Assembly: GCA_025617745.1 (NCBI GenBank)
Contig: CM046873.1
Location: 28,967,410 to 29,031,409 of the forward strand
Direction of reading: 5' to 3'
DNA length: 64,000 nucleotides
Source: Heliocidaris erythrogramma
Taxonomy: Eukaryota > Echinodermata > Echinoidea > Camarodonta > Echinometridae
Every line of letters begins with the position of its first letter. Positions within the stretch are counted from its first letter, which is position 1. Both the position numbers and the translations under genes were made by a program. The notes under the pieces were generated by a model, which was given only the letters and a program-made list of their open reading frames with translations, was not told where the DNA came from and searched no databases. Below are positions 44,129 through 55,919 of the stretch, piece after piece.

Positions 44129-44942
44129 CACTAAAGGAAAAAAGAAACTTATAAAAGTTCAAGAGATCACCAAATTAAATTCTCTGCATGGAAATGTACC
44201 AAATTTGGATATAATGTTGATTCAATGCATGGCTTTAAATGACAGTCAATAACAAAAAGTTTTCTTCAATGCCACAAAAGAAATGTGCACTGAAACAAAG
44301 GACTCTCTAATCCCAAAGTCACAAAGATAAACTGCAGTCTTGTACACCATATGCATGTCAATGAATGAAACAAAAGAATTTCAAAAGGGATTTGCAAGTT
44401 CATATCCAAACAGATTAATAGCCAGTATGTCCACCTCTAGCTTGCTGGCAAGCTGTACACCGTCTTCGCATGCTTCCGATCAGATTCGCGATGGTAGCCT
44501 GGGGAACATTGTTCCATTCCTCTTGCAGTGCTGCAATGAGCGTCTCCCTATTGATGGGTTGATTGTCACGCCTTGACACACGTCGACCAAGCTCTTCCCA
44601 GAGATGTTCAATTGGGGAAAGGTCTGGTGAACGGGCGCACCATGGCAGAACATCAATATCCTCTTGCTCGAGGGGTGCAAATCCTTTTGAAATTCTTTTG
44701 TTTCATTCATTGACATGCATATGGTGTACAAGACTGCAGTTTATCTTTGTGACTTTGGGATTAGAGAGTCCTTTGTTTCAGTGCACATTTCTTTTGTGGC
44801 ATTGAAGAAAACTTTTTGTTATTGACTGTCATTTAAAGCCATGCATTGAATCAACATTATATCCAAATTTGGTACATTTCCATGCAGAGAATTTAATTTG
44901 GTGATCTCTTGAACTTTTATAAGTTTCTTTTTTCCTTTAGTG
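44129..44942 (-). mobile_element. Tc1-like element with 255-bp inverted repeats, deleted
   Basis: TA flanks both ends. Left arm 44129-44388 and right arm 44683-44942 are reverse complements beginning CACTAAAGGAAAAAAGAAAC. Between them only the C-terminus of a transposase remains. Confidence 0.85.
44415..44684 (-). pseudogene. Tc1/mariner transposase C-terminus, truncated
   Basis: The minus strand reads DIDVLPWCARSPDLSPIEHL, WEELGRRVSRRDNQP and NNVPQATIANLIGSMRRRC, ending at TAA. SPDLSPIEHLW is the conserved end of the DDE domain of Tc1 transposases. The N-terminal two-thirds, including the helix-turn-helix, are deleted by the inverted-repeat junction. Confidence 0.85.
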
Positions 44943-44949
44943 TAGTTTA

Positions 44950-45070
44950 GCAAACGAAAGCGAGTAGAGGTGTCGTAGTCGAGTGACTGGAGATGCGAAG
45001 GTCGTGAATTCGCTCCCCGGCACGGCATTTATATCCTTGAGAAAGGCATTTTATCTAAATTGCTCTTTTT
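44950..45070 (+). mobile_element. tRNA-derived SINE next to the Tc1-like element
   Basis: The head AGAGGTGTCGTAGTCGAGTG is followed 40 nt later by TCGTGAATTCGCTCCCCGGC (decayed B-box) and the body TATCCTTGAGAAAGGCATTT. It is the same family as the copy split by the foldback element. Confidence 0.6.
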
Positions 45071-45476
45071 AGTGTACATGTATATTCATGGTGTTTCGCA
45101 CGTTTCATTACCAACGTGTTTATAAGAAATGATTGTATTGCTGCTGTAAAGCATGATTCTATCATGAGGTATATCGGAGCTGACCTGGATGAATTTGGTT
45201 CTAATAAGAAATCATCAAGACATGATACTGCCTTATAGCCCTAGAAATCGAGTAAAGATTTATTTCTTAATGTTGTATTGAACAGTTAGTAGGCAACAAT
45301 TACAAAGAAATATCTAGATCTTGCAAAGATATGTCTCTTTCCAATCCAAACTGTTTGCGGAGCAGGATATAACCATAAACACGATGTGCATCATCTCATT
45401 TTATCAATATATATTCATTCTTATGCTAATTTATAACTGGCCGGTTTCCTAGCAAATATTGTTTAACCCTAATAGG

Positions 45477-46235
45477 ACCGGGGGGGCGGATTCCGCCCCC
45501 CCCCCCCCCCCCCCTCGACGTTTCGCGTAATATGTTCGCATCGCGAAAAGCAGTCACCACGCCACTTCACTACTTTTTTCTTTCAAGTCTTGCGCAACTT
45601 TTGAGACCAAATTTGTGATGTCCACGCGTGCGGTTCCGGAGTTACGCAACATTTCGTAAGTGCATGTCAGACCCAAAATTGCTCAAAAACGTGATTTCGT
45701 GTACAAATCCAATGCAAATTGTGTTTCCAGCTAAAATTCATAAATGTTTCATTATTTTTACTGTTTAAAAACAATTAATTTTATGTTGTTTATGATTAAA
45801 ATAGTGTCGCCGACGAATTCCATCGAAAAAACAATAAAAAACAAAAAGTCGAAAAACAAAGAAATACATAAGAAATTAAAAAAACAATAAAATACATAAG
45901 AAAAAAAGGATTTTACCGAATTTTTTTTTTGGGTTTATTTGATCAGAATCTGACAAAGAGTCTCTATACAAAAAATTAGCAGTTTTGGGGCTTTATTTAA
46001 TTAATTAGAGCAAACCATTAATTTTATGCATAAATTAGCATAATTAATTAGTTGTGACATTTCTCGGAGAAACTGACTATACAGTTTTGTAGATTACGTG
46101 GTCGGCGACGTGTGTGCCGATTTTCGTTGCGAATGCGCGGTGGATGGCCGAGATCTTAGGGGGGGGCGGAATCAGCCCCCCCCCCCCCCCCCCCCCGGCT
46201 GTGAGATGGGTCTAAATAACCCGGCTCTATTAGGG
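45477..46235. mobile_element. piggyBac-like MITE with TTAA flanks
   Basis: The ends CCCTAATAGGACCGG and CCGGCTCTATTAGGG are inverted and are flanked by TTAA at 45473-45476 and 46236-46239, the piggyBac target duplication. Just inside each end is a G-run, a GGCGGA word and a long C-run. No transposase is present. A stretch at 45845-45900 contains AAAACAAAGAAATACATAAG. Confidence 0.75.
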
Positions 46236-46299
46236 TTAATGGTCGAAATCATGTCTACCAGGCAGACAAGAAGCACATGCATATACGTATGTGTATATT

Positions 46300-47300
46300 C
46301 ACGTATTTCTCATTTACCATTAACATTATTGATTTGAGTGTACATTTTATAATTCCTTATATCATTACAGCGTGCATGTGTTGTATGTACTGGTTCATTG
46401 TTTGCATAACTTCGATATCTGATTCTGTTTGTCATGATAATTTGTATGAACACAGTTCCTTATATACGTTTCTGTGTGCGGCTCACAATGAAACAGTATA
46501 GTAATACAGTATAGTAAATATAGTGTAATTGTTAACACATGCACTATTCAAGAATGCTCTGGTAATTAAAGGGCTGCAGAATTGTACACTAATGTTATAT
46601 ACATGTATTACAATATACGTGTGTAGATAACATAAACTATTATATCACCAATGAATGTTTATACATTTATCATTTACCATGTTACCATAATGGTTCGGGT
46701 GTATATTTCAGAGTTGTAAATATCATTACATCGTGCTTATGTTGTGTGTACTTTGTCATTGTTTCCATAACTTCGATAATATCTGAGTTTGCTTATTTTG
46801 TTATAACACTATATATAACCACGTGTCTTCAGATTACTTTGTGTATAAGATTCACTATGTGATTGTACTAGTACTTAAGTTTAGTCATTTCTTTTTTCAT
46901 AAATCATCTTCGCTATTTTGCAATCGAATATATTTGTGTTTATTGCACCTACACGTATGAATCTTAAATATATAGGTTTTTGTCCATAATTATATATTGC
47001 AGGAAAGACTGCTTTGGTTGTGCTGGTAAATGCTTAGAAGTGTTTAGATGAAAATAATGCGAACTCTCTTTTCACTGGCTACTGAGTTGAGTGTTTGAAG
47101 TAATTTGTTTTTGATAATGTGATTGTAAGTATACCACGTAAATTATCACGTGATGACCTGCTTTACGTAATAGTTCTTTACCTGTAAACAATATTTTGTT
47201 AGTGGAAATGTTTTACAATGAAACAGTATAGTAATATAGAAAAACAGATATAGTATAATGTACGTTCGTGAAATTGCTAAGACATGCATGACTATTCATG
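46300..47300. repeat. Diverged repeats of about 365 and 730 bp
   Basis: The word CATTGTTTGCATAACTTCGAT near 46395 recurs as CATTGTTTCCATAACTTCGAT near 46758. AAACAGTATAGTAATA at 46492 recurs at 47220. No coding potential is seen. Confidence 0.4.
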
Positions 47301-49050
47301 AATTTTTCGAGAGACTTGGAAATAGTGTGTATATACATTTTATTTCGTTGTTATACACCACGTATATATGTTCAGTAAACAGTAGTTTAATGGACAATGA
47401 TATAATGTGTGAAAACTAAAGTAAACTGATTGATGAAATTATATTTTCATGACGGAAAATATTTCCATTTTATAGTTATTGTTTCTAAATGATTGATTAC
47501 TCTGTGAATATACTCTAATATCATTGGCAGTTTCAGTGTATTAGACAGCATATGAGTGTACATTGTTATGTACAATATTAATAATGATATTAATAAAAGC
47601 AACATTTATAATACGCACATATCCATTTAAATGGACGCTCAAGGCGCCTAGCAACATACTTATGTAAATCAGTTTAGATGATTACTTTGGACAAAGCAAC
47701 TATATGTAATTTTGCATGGATAACATCGAGAAATATAGTAATTAACCGAAGTATTCTGACGTGGGAAAAGTTGTCAAGTTTATTTGGATGTCCTTCATGT
47801 CCATCACTTTAGTGACTCACACAAACAAGACTTTGATTCGTGTTGGTATATAGCCACTGTAAATATATAGTCACTGTAAATATAGGAATAAGTTTATACA
47901 TTTGCTGTATACATGTGGATATTGTGTCAAGATATATCAAATACATTTAATCACCTCATCGTGAATATTCATATTAACTGACAAATTATCACGTGCCATA
48001 CATGTACATATATTCCGAAATGGTGGGTGCAGCAAACATTACAAATGTGGTGATGGTTGGTGCATATTTCATATACTGTAAGTTTTGTAAACTATCTCAG
48101 TGAAGTGTATTGAATAGCCTACGAATAGAAAATAGCATATATATATATATCCAACCATACATAATATCATTTGATTATTTAGTACAGACAAGAGAAAGGA
48201 GAAATTAAAAAAAAAAAACAAGCCCCAAAACAAGGATAACATTCAAATCAATTAACGTACTTGAAAAGCAACCTGTTTTTGCATTACAATCACACATTCT
48301 ATACTATCAAAGCTTGATTTCCCTTCTTTTCTGTCATGTCACTTCACTTTTCCGAGCTACTGAATGACTGACACATGCTTTTGGCAAACAGCTTGAAATC
48401 CTGAAGGTCAGTGGTTTGCAGGACACTTTAAGAATATAATTATAAGGTGTTTGTAGTTTTTATTCATTATGAAACTTAATTGGTAGTACCGGTATGAAGG
48501 ATATGGCAAAGGAAATGGAAATTATGTTCTTATTGATTATTATGAATCATGGAAGATATTGTGCATCATTTTGAATGAGATTTGAATTCTTATAATTCCA
48601 TTTTCTGATTGATATCAATGGAAAATCTTATCATATCAAAGATATATTAGATTGAAACCTGCTTACTATTGCTCCTGCATTAAGAACAAAAATTGTAAAG
48701 TCATGAAAGCATTTGGATGGCGTATCGGTACACTCTATGTCGGCGGTAATTCATAGATTATGTAAGTTTACACATGAGTTGCCTCATCAGATTACTTAGT
48801 TTATACTAAATAACCTTGTCTTATATATATGAGCTCAATTTATGTTTGTAGTATCTCCCCGAAATCTCATTCGATGCATCCATCAATGTTGAAGGTCAAC
48901 CTCCATTGCTTTAAAGCGGTTAAGCTTCTTTTAGATTCAGATTCATATTCAAAACACATTTGTTTCTTTCTCATAGTCAAATAAGTACAAAATGAAATTT
49001 ACATTGACGAAAACACGATGGAAAGAGGCCAGGGTCCCAGGAAGTACATT
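47300..49050. other. Intergenic AT-rich region without recognised genes
   Basis: Apart from a SINE/L2 tail remnant near 47575-47660 (CGCACATATCCATTTAAATG, GGCGCCTAG) and a short (TA)n at 48138, I see nothing assignable. Confidence 0.5.
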
Positions 49051-49073
49051 GCTTGTGTTTGGGTCGCCAAATT

Positions 49074-49616
49074 TTACATATATGATGTTATACAACTTAA
49101 AACATACACCAAAAAAAATCTAAAAAATAAAATTAACAAGAATGAAAAAGGGAGAAAAATTAAGAAAAAGAAATATCTGCAATACATGCTACCCACAATA
49201 TTGTACAAAGTAAATGTGTATACCGGTATTTTTTTTACAATACACGTAAATTTACGGAGTGAGGGGCATGTTTTAATGTAGTCATTTAAGTTGTTCCAGA
49301 GTTTGGGACCGTAAAAACGAATATTTTGTTGAAACGCAATTACTGTTCTTAGCCTAGAAATATTTGAAAGAAGAGAGAGAGAGAGAACAAAGATAAAACA
49401 TGTTTGTAGGGATGATACTCTCCTCTTTATATTTTCACTTGGACTTACTTTGGCAAAGATTTTGTCAACACATTGTAACATTGTGACGTTCCTTTTCGTA
49501 TCAGTTATCTGTCGTAAGTTTCGGCACCACATACAAGGGAAATTTCTAGTCCCTATGATGCTTAGAAAAGGAATTTTATTCAAATTACTTATGGAATTGG
49601 TTACATTTGTGAACAA
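49074..49616 (-). mobile_element. Non-LTR retrotransposon C-terminal relic
   Basis: The minus-strand frame of 180 codons contains FYGPKLWNNLNDYIKTCPSL RKFTC, the common C-terminal GPxLWNxLPxxI motif of CR1/L2/jockey-like polyproteins, and a cysteine-bearing CMWCRNLRQI upstream. A second, more decayed version of the same sequence lies at 49800-50060. Confidence 0.5.
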
Positions 49617-50177
49617 TTATCACACATTGTATTAAGCGAAAACCGCATGATATGAAGTTTGATGATTTAGAAGCTTATTATAACAATGAATTCATATAAC
49701 ATGTTGATTTGACGTGTTGAAAATGTTTTGATGCCAGTGCATGAATTGTAATATTTCATGCTTTATAATGATTAAGTTTTATTGAAGAGAAGATAGGCCA
49801 AAGAGGTGATACAAAGTGAAATTCTCTGCATCATATTGTCACTATAACTATGTTTGGCAAGGATATGAGCCAATATATTGTAACACATTGACGTCACATC
49901 TTCCATTCCTGAAGTGACTTTTTGTTGTCAATATTTGCTTTGCACTTAACAATAAGAAGGAATGTTCCTATTCTCATAATGCTATTCTAAAAGAACCATA
50001 AAGGAAATGAGGTTTGTTCGAATCACTTATGGAATTGAAAAAACGTTATCACTTATTGGACAATAGTGTTAGCTGTATAAATGCATGAAAACAGACTTTA
50101 ACAGATCAGTGTGATAATGGTTTGATATGTATATTGATTTGACCTATATAATATGTGTAAATGGCATAGCATGAAAA

Positions 50178-50740
50178 GTCATATTTTGTGTTATTTGTAT
50201 TGTATGATTATGATGGTTTGATGACGTCAATTTGTATGCATCCACTGATCCGAAATTTCGTCATAGTTCATACTCATTTGAATTTTATAGTTATGATGAA
50301 TTTGATGACATGACATGATTTTATCACTTTATATTGTGATATCTTACAATGAAGTTTCATGTTGATTTGTATGCACCCAAAATTTCGAAAGTTAGTCATA
50401 TTTTATATCATTTGAATTGTATAGCTATCCATGTATTTGATGACATTACATTTCCTATCATGATATAATGTTATATCTCACAGTACAGTTTCTGTTGATT
50501 TGTACGCATCGAATAGTCCTCAAGTTTGTCATATTTTGTATCATTCGAATTGTATAGTTATTATGAATTTGATATGGCGTGTTCTTATCATGTTATATTG
50601 TTACATCTCACAGTACAGTTTCTGTTAATGTGTATGCATCCAATAGTTCTCAAGTTTGTCATATTTTGTATCATTCGAATTGTATAGTTATTGTAATGAA
50701 TTTGATGATATGACATGTTTTTATCATGTAAAAAACATTA
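50178..50740 (+). repeat. About 4.5 copies of a 132-bp tandem repeat
   Basis: GTCATATTTTGTATCATTCG recurs at about 50260, 50395, 50528 and 50658, with CTCACAGTACAGTTTCTGTT between the last copies. The last two units are almost identical and earlier ones are diverged. Confidence 0.7.
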
Positions 50741-50744
50741 CGTA

Positions 50745-52850
50745 TTCCAATCTTATTATGTATGCAATTTTATAAGAGTCGTTTTCATGACGAAGCACAG
50801 AATTATTAAATAATTTTAATTGACTTTGAATATTTGTGTTCAGTCTTCGATTCTGCCAGTCATGATACAGAAGAGGTCATTATTATACCTTTTCTTGTGA
50901 TTCTTGTTAGTGAAACGGTGTTTGAATTCAAGGTATCATGTGTGTCATCTTTTCGCATATCATCCCAGATATTTGTTTTTCTTTCATTTTTTTTGATTGC
51001 GTATGGAATACGACTATTAATGTGTTGTTGCATTCATGCCTTTTACGTGAAAACAATTGAACTTAACGTTGTGTACAGTTCAGATGACAAACTTACAAAT
51101 GAAATGATATTTCTTTGCTAACTCTTTTAATGTTCTGTTCTGTGTGAATTGAATGAATAATTACTGACAGGGAGAAGAAAAAACCTCATATAAAATATGA
51201 CTTCATTCATCAAATTAAATAATATATTTACATATTAAATTTTTTGTCATCTATCAAATTTATGTAAATAACAGAAGCTTTAATGAGACACGTAAGTTTT
51301 GCGAAATACATATGCTTTGCAACTGAAAGCATATAGGTAATTGAATTTTGAAATATTCTGTCACACATGTGTCAACTTTTGGATATTGTCAAGAAATGAA
51401 TGAGTTTTTAGTGGCGGCTCGGAGGGCCAGGATGTGGGGCAGTATTTTTCAACTTTCCCAAAAAGGAAAAATAGAGAGTCTGGAATGATTAAAAAGTCAT
51501 CTCAATTGCTCAGCTGGTTTAGTTAAGAGTAGGAAATCAGATCACAATGAAAAATGTGTAATTTTTTAGCAGTCTTATATATAATTTGTTGAGTGAGAAG
51601 AGGTTGTAGAAATAAAATGCCGTTCTTTGAATTTTCATTGTGATTATGTCTTGTTTCGTTTTATTAAAAAAAAAATAATGGACTTTCTTTTTATAAAGGG
51701 ACTCTCTTGTATAATTGATTGAACCCCGCGCCGCCCTCCCACACTGAATACTTGAGTCGGTGTTACTGTTTAAGGATAAGAGTATATTTCTAAACCTAGT
51801 ACTCACTTTATTTGTTCATTTGAGAGGTATACATCCGAGAGGTTGCCAATAATCAATGATTAATTACTCACACTTTTAACAAATCACAAATGAGAGAGAG
51901 ATTGGTATATTAATTGTACCTTTACAGTCACAAAGTAGCAGAAATATGTGGGGATAAAACAGAAAAGAAACGAAGTGAACACTCACTTCCAATTAACGAA
52001 AATGTCAAGTTCGTCTTTTCAAATTTGTATATGTTGATTATGGTGAAAATTATTCTAATATAATGTGCCATAATTCCTTATTGTTGTCCATATTTCAAGA
52101 CGATGAATGAGAAAAGTTGACATCGCTTCATATTTGACGTTTATGCTTTTCTTAAATACTTTTCGAAGTATCTCAAGAGGTTGTGAAAAGCATAATATCT
52201 GTAATTGCACCAAATAATTTGAATTCATCAAGAGAGAGTTGACACGTGAAATGTGATTACCGGTAATCATGTATTTGGAAAAAAAGTACATTAAGGTTAA
52301 ATGTTGCCTCGAATTATTTTCATTAACGTTGCTTTTTTTTCTTTCCATGTCGCCTCGTTTGAATAAAGCATGATATACTCTACCGTACGTGTCGACTGTT
52401 TTTTATTATTCTGGTTCTATTATGATATGGTTCACTAGACACATTATTTGATTTAATTTTCTTTTCTTTTATTTTATTATATTTAATACCCAAATCCATG
52501 TGGCTTATAAATACAACAAATATAGATAATATTATATCATATACTGCACATGTATGGTTTCCAAAATTATTAACCGATCATTACATCGTGGATGCTAGCT
52601 AATAAACTGGAACAACAAGAACAAGATAAATTCATGATTGCGACATCTCAAACATGTCCGAAGCACCACCAACAGCTACAGCATTTCCAGCTTATCGACG
52701 AACATACCACCACTATACTATATATACCACTGTACCACAATTCCCATATCCCATTCCCATATCATCAGTAAATTATGAAAGTTCATAGATAAAGATTTTT
52801 GTCATGCAGCAGTCAGATCTTTTGTTTTGTTTTGCCAGTTTATTATAATA
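50745..52850. other. Intergenic region without recognised genes
   Basis: The sequence is AT-rich and all frames are short. I see no domain, RNA gene or element end. One 95-codon hydrophobic frame at 50834-51121 lacks any recognisable pattern. Confidence 0.5.
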
Positions 52851-52856
52851 CCTTTG

Positions 52857-53040
52857 GGAAGGAGGAAGGGAGAGGGAGAGAGAGGGGAGAGGGAGCGAGG
52901 AAGGGAGAGGGAGAGGGGAGAGGGAGGGAGAGAGGAGGGGAGAGGAGAGAGGAAGGGAGAGGGAGAGAGGAAGGGAGAGGGGGAGAGGGGGAGAGAGGGG
53001 GAGAGAGAGAGAGAAGGGGAGAGGGAGGAAGAGGGGGATA
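52857..53040 (+). repeat. (GGGAGA)n purine-rich simple repeat
   Basis: About 185 bp of irregular GAGGGAGAGGGAGAGAGG on the plus strand. Open frames on both strands here are compositional. Confidence 0.95.
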
Positions 53041-53930
53041 GTGCGCGCAAGAACAACGATAAACAAAAAGAAGTACAATTTAAAACCATGATAATGTACG
53101 AACAAACCACATTCGGATTCCTAGGTCTTTATCTTTCTCTCAGATACGCAAAGATGAAGATTTTGTAATTCATAAGCCCACCATTTTTTTTGCATTGATG
53201 TGTACTGGGGCTTTTCTTAACTGATACAACAAAGTTAAGTTGGAATTTGCTATTTTAAAGTGATTTACAGTACGGTACTCAAGAGAGGAAACCAGCTCTT
53301 GCACTCAATAAGGACAAAATCCGAGAACTTATATCTCTAATTATTTAATGCATTCATTTGTTAAAGCACACCATCCATAGACATAATAGTGGGATTTGCA
53401 TAAGAGCATCACTGAAAACAATTTATGGAGTAGGCCTACATTTCAAAATCCCACTTCTGTTCACTGAGAAAGTACACAAAATTGGACTAGGAATGCAGAC
53501 TATATCGTAGTTCTTATTAGCAATCGGGCCAATTATTATCTTCAAGGCCCAAGACAGAACGGGATGTTCCTGGAAATTATTTCAATCTCTGTGGTAACCA
53601 ATAAATATTTTTAATACTCGTTTTTCTATAGGCCTATACATGTATTTCCTATGTATTGCTTTATGAATACATTTCTAGAACACTCTTATTACATGTTGGG
53701 TTTACTCGTCTATTTTCATTTACTTTTTTAAGAATCATTCATAATAGCTTACAGTTTTAGTAATTCGCTTTGAACCAATCATAATTACATCATCTTAACC
53801 ATGTTTGAAATAGTTATTTTTATTTCTCTTTCAACTGAATGCAGTTCAGCCTACTGTATAAACCATGAGATCAAATTTGTTTCTTCCATGACTTATTATT
53901 GATATGCGCAGCCAAAGAAAAAGGAATTTG

Positions 53931-54394
53931 GCTGTATAGTGGGGTGCTTTAAAACTAACAAAAAAAAAACATATTTTTTACAGGTTTTGTCTGACTCTTT
54001 TGTTACCCATGACGTATTCTTTGCATATTCTATAACGAAATTGAACTGAATATTTTCCTTATTGTTTTGAACGGCGCTCCATTTTTTTTTTTTGGCTCAG
54101 CTCCAAGCATGCTAATGTTCTTTTAAAGGCGCACGTAGCGAGGAGTACAGTTAGGCTAAATATGGCTGTAAAGTGGGGTGCTTTAAAACTAACCCAAAAA
54201 AATATTTTTTACAGGTTTTGTGTGACTCTCTTTTGTTACCCATGACGTATTTTTTGCATATTCTATAACGAAATTGAACTGAATATTTTCCTTACTGTTT
54301 TGAACGGCGCTCCATTTTTTTTGGCTCAACTCCAAGCATGCTAATGTTCTATTAAAGGCGCACGTAGCAAGGAGTACAGTTAGGCTAAATATGT
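53931..54394 (+). repeat. 234-bp tandem duplication
   Basis: Two copies start GCTGTATAGTGGGGTGCTTT (53931) and GCTGTAAAGTGGGGTGCTTT (54165) and end GTTAGGCTAAATATG. They differ mainly in homopolymer lengths. Confidence 0.8.
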
Positions 54395-54989
54395 TTTTGA
54401 ACAATTTCAATGCCTCTCTTTGGAGCAAAAAAAAAAAGAAGAAAAAACCTTTTTGGGCAAAGTTGTGAAATATTTGATGCGAAAAGTCCCCCAAAACGTA
54501 CTTTACAATGAGATAAGCCACGAAAGTCTGCGTAAGACAGGAACATGCTACGATTAGTTTTGTAAATCTAATACCTCAGGCACACCGATGATACTCAAAC
54601 CAGACCGACAGCAGACCGAACAAAATATAACATTACCGATAATGACCAAGAATCGATCGATGTGGAGTCGGTGTGGAGTCGGATTGGCAGTGTGACTGAG
54701 GTATAATCAAACACATATTGTAGTGTGCTATTACATCGATTGGCATGCTTCTGTAGCTTTATATTTATTGCAGGGTACCGACGGACTTCTGAGGGTATCG
54801 TAGCATATCGCAGGACATCGTAGCCCATCGAAGGATACTAGAGGGTGAAAGGACTTCTCACAGCTAATATTACACTTCGTGATGCATTTGAATAGCAGAA
54901 AACACATAAGCCTGAGAGTCAAGCTATGCAAATGTAACATGGGTTCATGTGCGGTGTCAGACCAGGAAGTTGTGAAAGAAATCATTCAA

Positions 54990-55390
54990 GAAAATACCCT
55001 TGTGCTTCGTAGAATAAAGGTGTCAGACACCAGCATTTGAACTGATCAGAAGGACCAGGTTTGACTCATCACAATCAACATCATTTCTGTCTTACGACAT
55101 CCATGGATTCGCAGTGGAATGAGTTATCACTCGAATAAATACTCTTGTGCTTAACACTAATATTAAGCTGTCAGAAGCCAGTATTCGAACTGTTCAGATG
55201 GATCAGGTTTGACTCATCATAATCAATAAAAAATTACATTAGGTGTTTCACAACATCTATGCGGAGCAATGGATTCGCAGCGGACTGAGTTATAACTCCA
55301 GTAAATACAGGCACCCTTGTGCTTAACATTAATAAGATGTCAGAAACCAGCATTTGAACTGATCAAACGTGCCATCTTGGACCACCCACA
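54990..55390 (+). repeat. Three diverged copies of a 150-165-bp repeat
   Basis: The series CTTGTGCTT, TGTCAGAMRCCAGYATTYGAACTG, CAGGTTTGACTCATCA and GGATTCGCAGYGGA appears in order two and a half times. No coding function is seen. Confidence 0.6.
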
Positions 55391-55429
55391 ATCCACAAAG
55401 ATCTTGGCCCCGTTTCATAAAAAATCAGG

Positions 55430-55880
55430 TAAGCATATTTATTTATTTATTTACTTATTTTGTCTTCTTTATTTTATACTGCAGGGTTGGCCTGATTCAG
55501 TTATGCAAAACTGCTTTCCAAAGGCGCCCTGCAGTTTAACAAATCATTCTACGTGAAAATACAAAACACATAACACTTGGGTAACATGGTAAATTACAAA
55601 AATTGGAGAGTGATTAAATGGTATTATAAAATGTACAATTTTGAATAGTAATGTTTATAATTCCATTGAGTCCATTGAACTTAAAGGGATGTACACATCT
55701 GAGCATTACCAGGGAGTGCATTAAACAAACTGGCTCCAACATAATTATGCAAAATAATTTCTTTTATATTCTGTCCTTGGGCGGGGTAGTTGGAGGGGCA
55801 TTTTAAAGAATAACGTGTCCAATAATTTACAATTCGTTTGCAGGTCAATGATTGTAAATAAGTTGGTATTAGATTAATTT
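55430..55880 (-). mobile_element. Non-LTR 3' end relic
   Basis: The minus strand carries LQLPRPRTEYKRNYFA and FNALPGNAQMCTSL-like words and ends with GCAGGGTTGGCC-type 3' sequence (minus strand CAGGCCAACCCTGCAG), a tail seen on L2/CR1-like elements. It is heavily decayed. Confidence 0.4.
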
Positions 55881-55919
55881 ATATTTAAAGAAAGAACACA
55901 ATATTGATCATGGGTGTCG

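Noticed and set aside
50834-51121. 95-codon hydrophobic frame as a small membrane protein gene
   Set aside because: No clear start context, splice sites or conserved pattern; AT-rich sequence often yields such F/I/L-rich frames.
52773-53168. Four overlapping frames rich in S/L/P or E/R/G
   Set aside because: They come from a (GGGAGA)n simple repeat.
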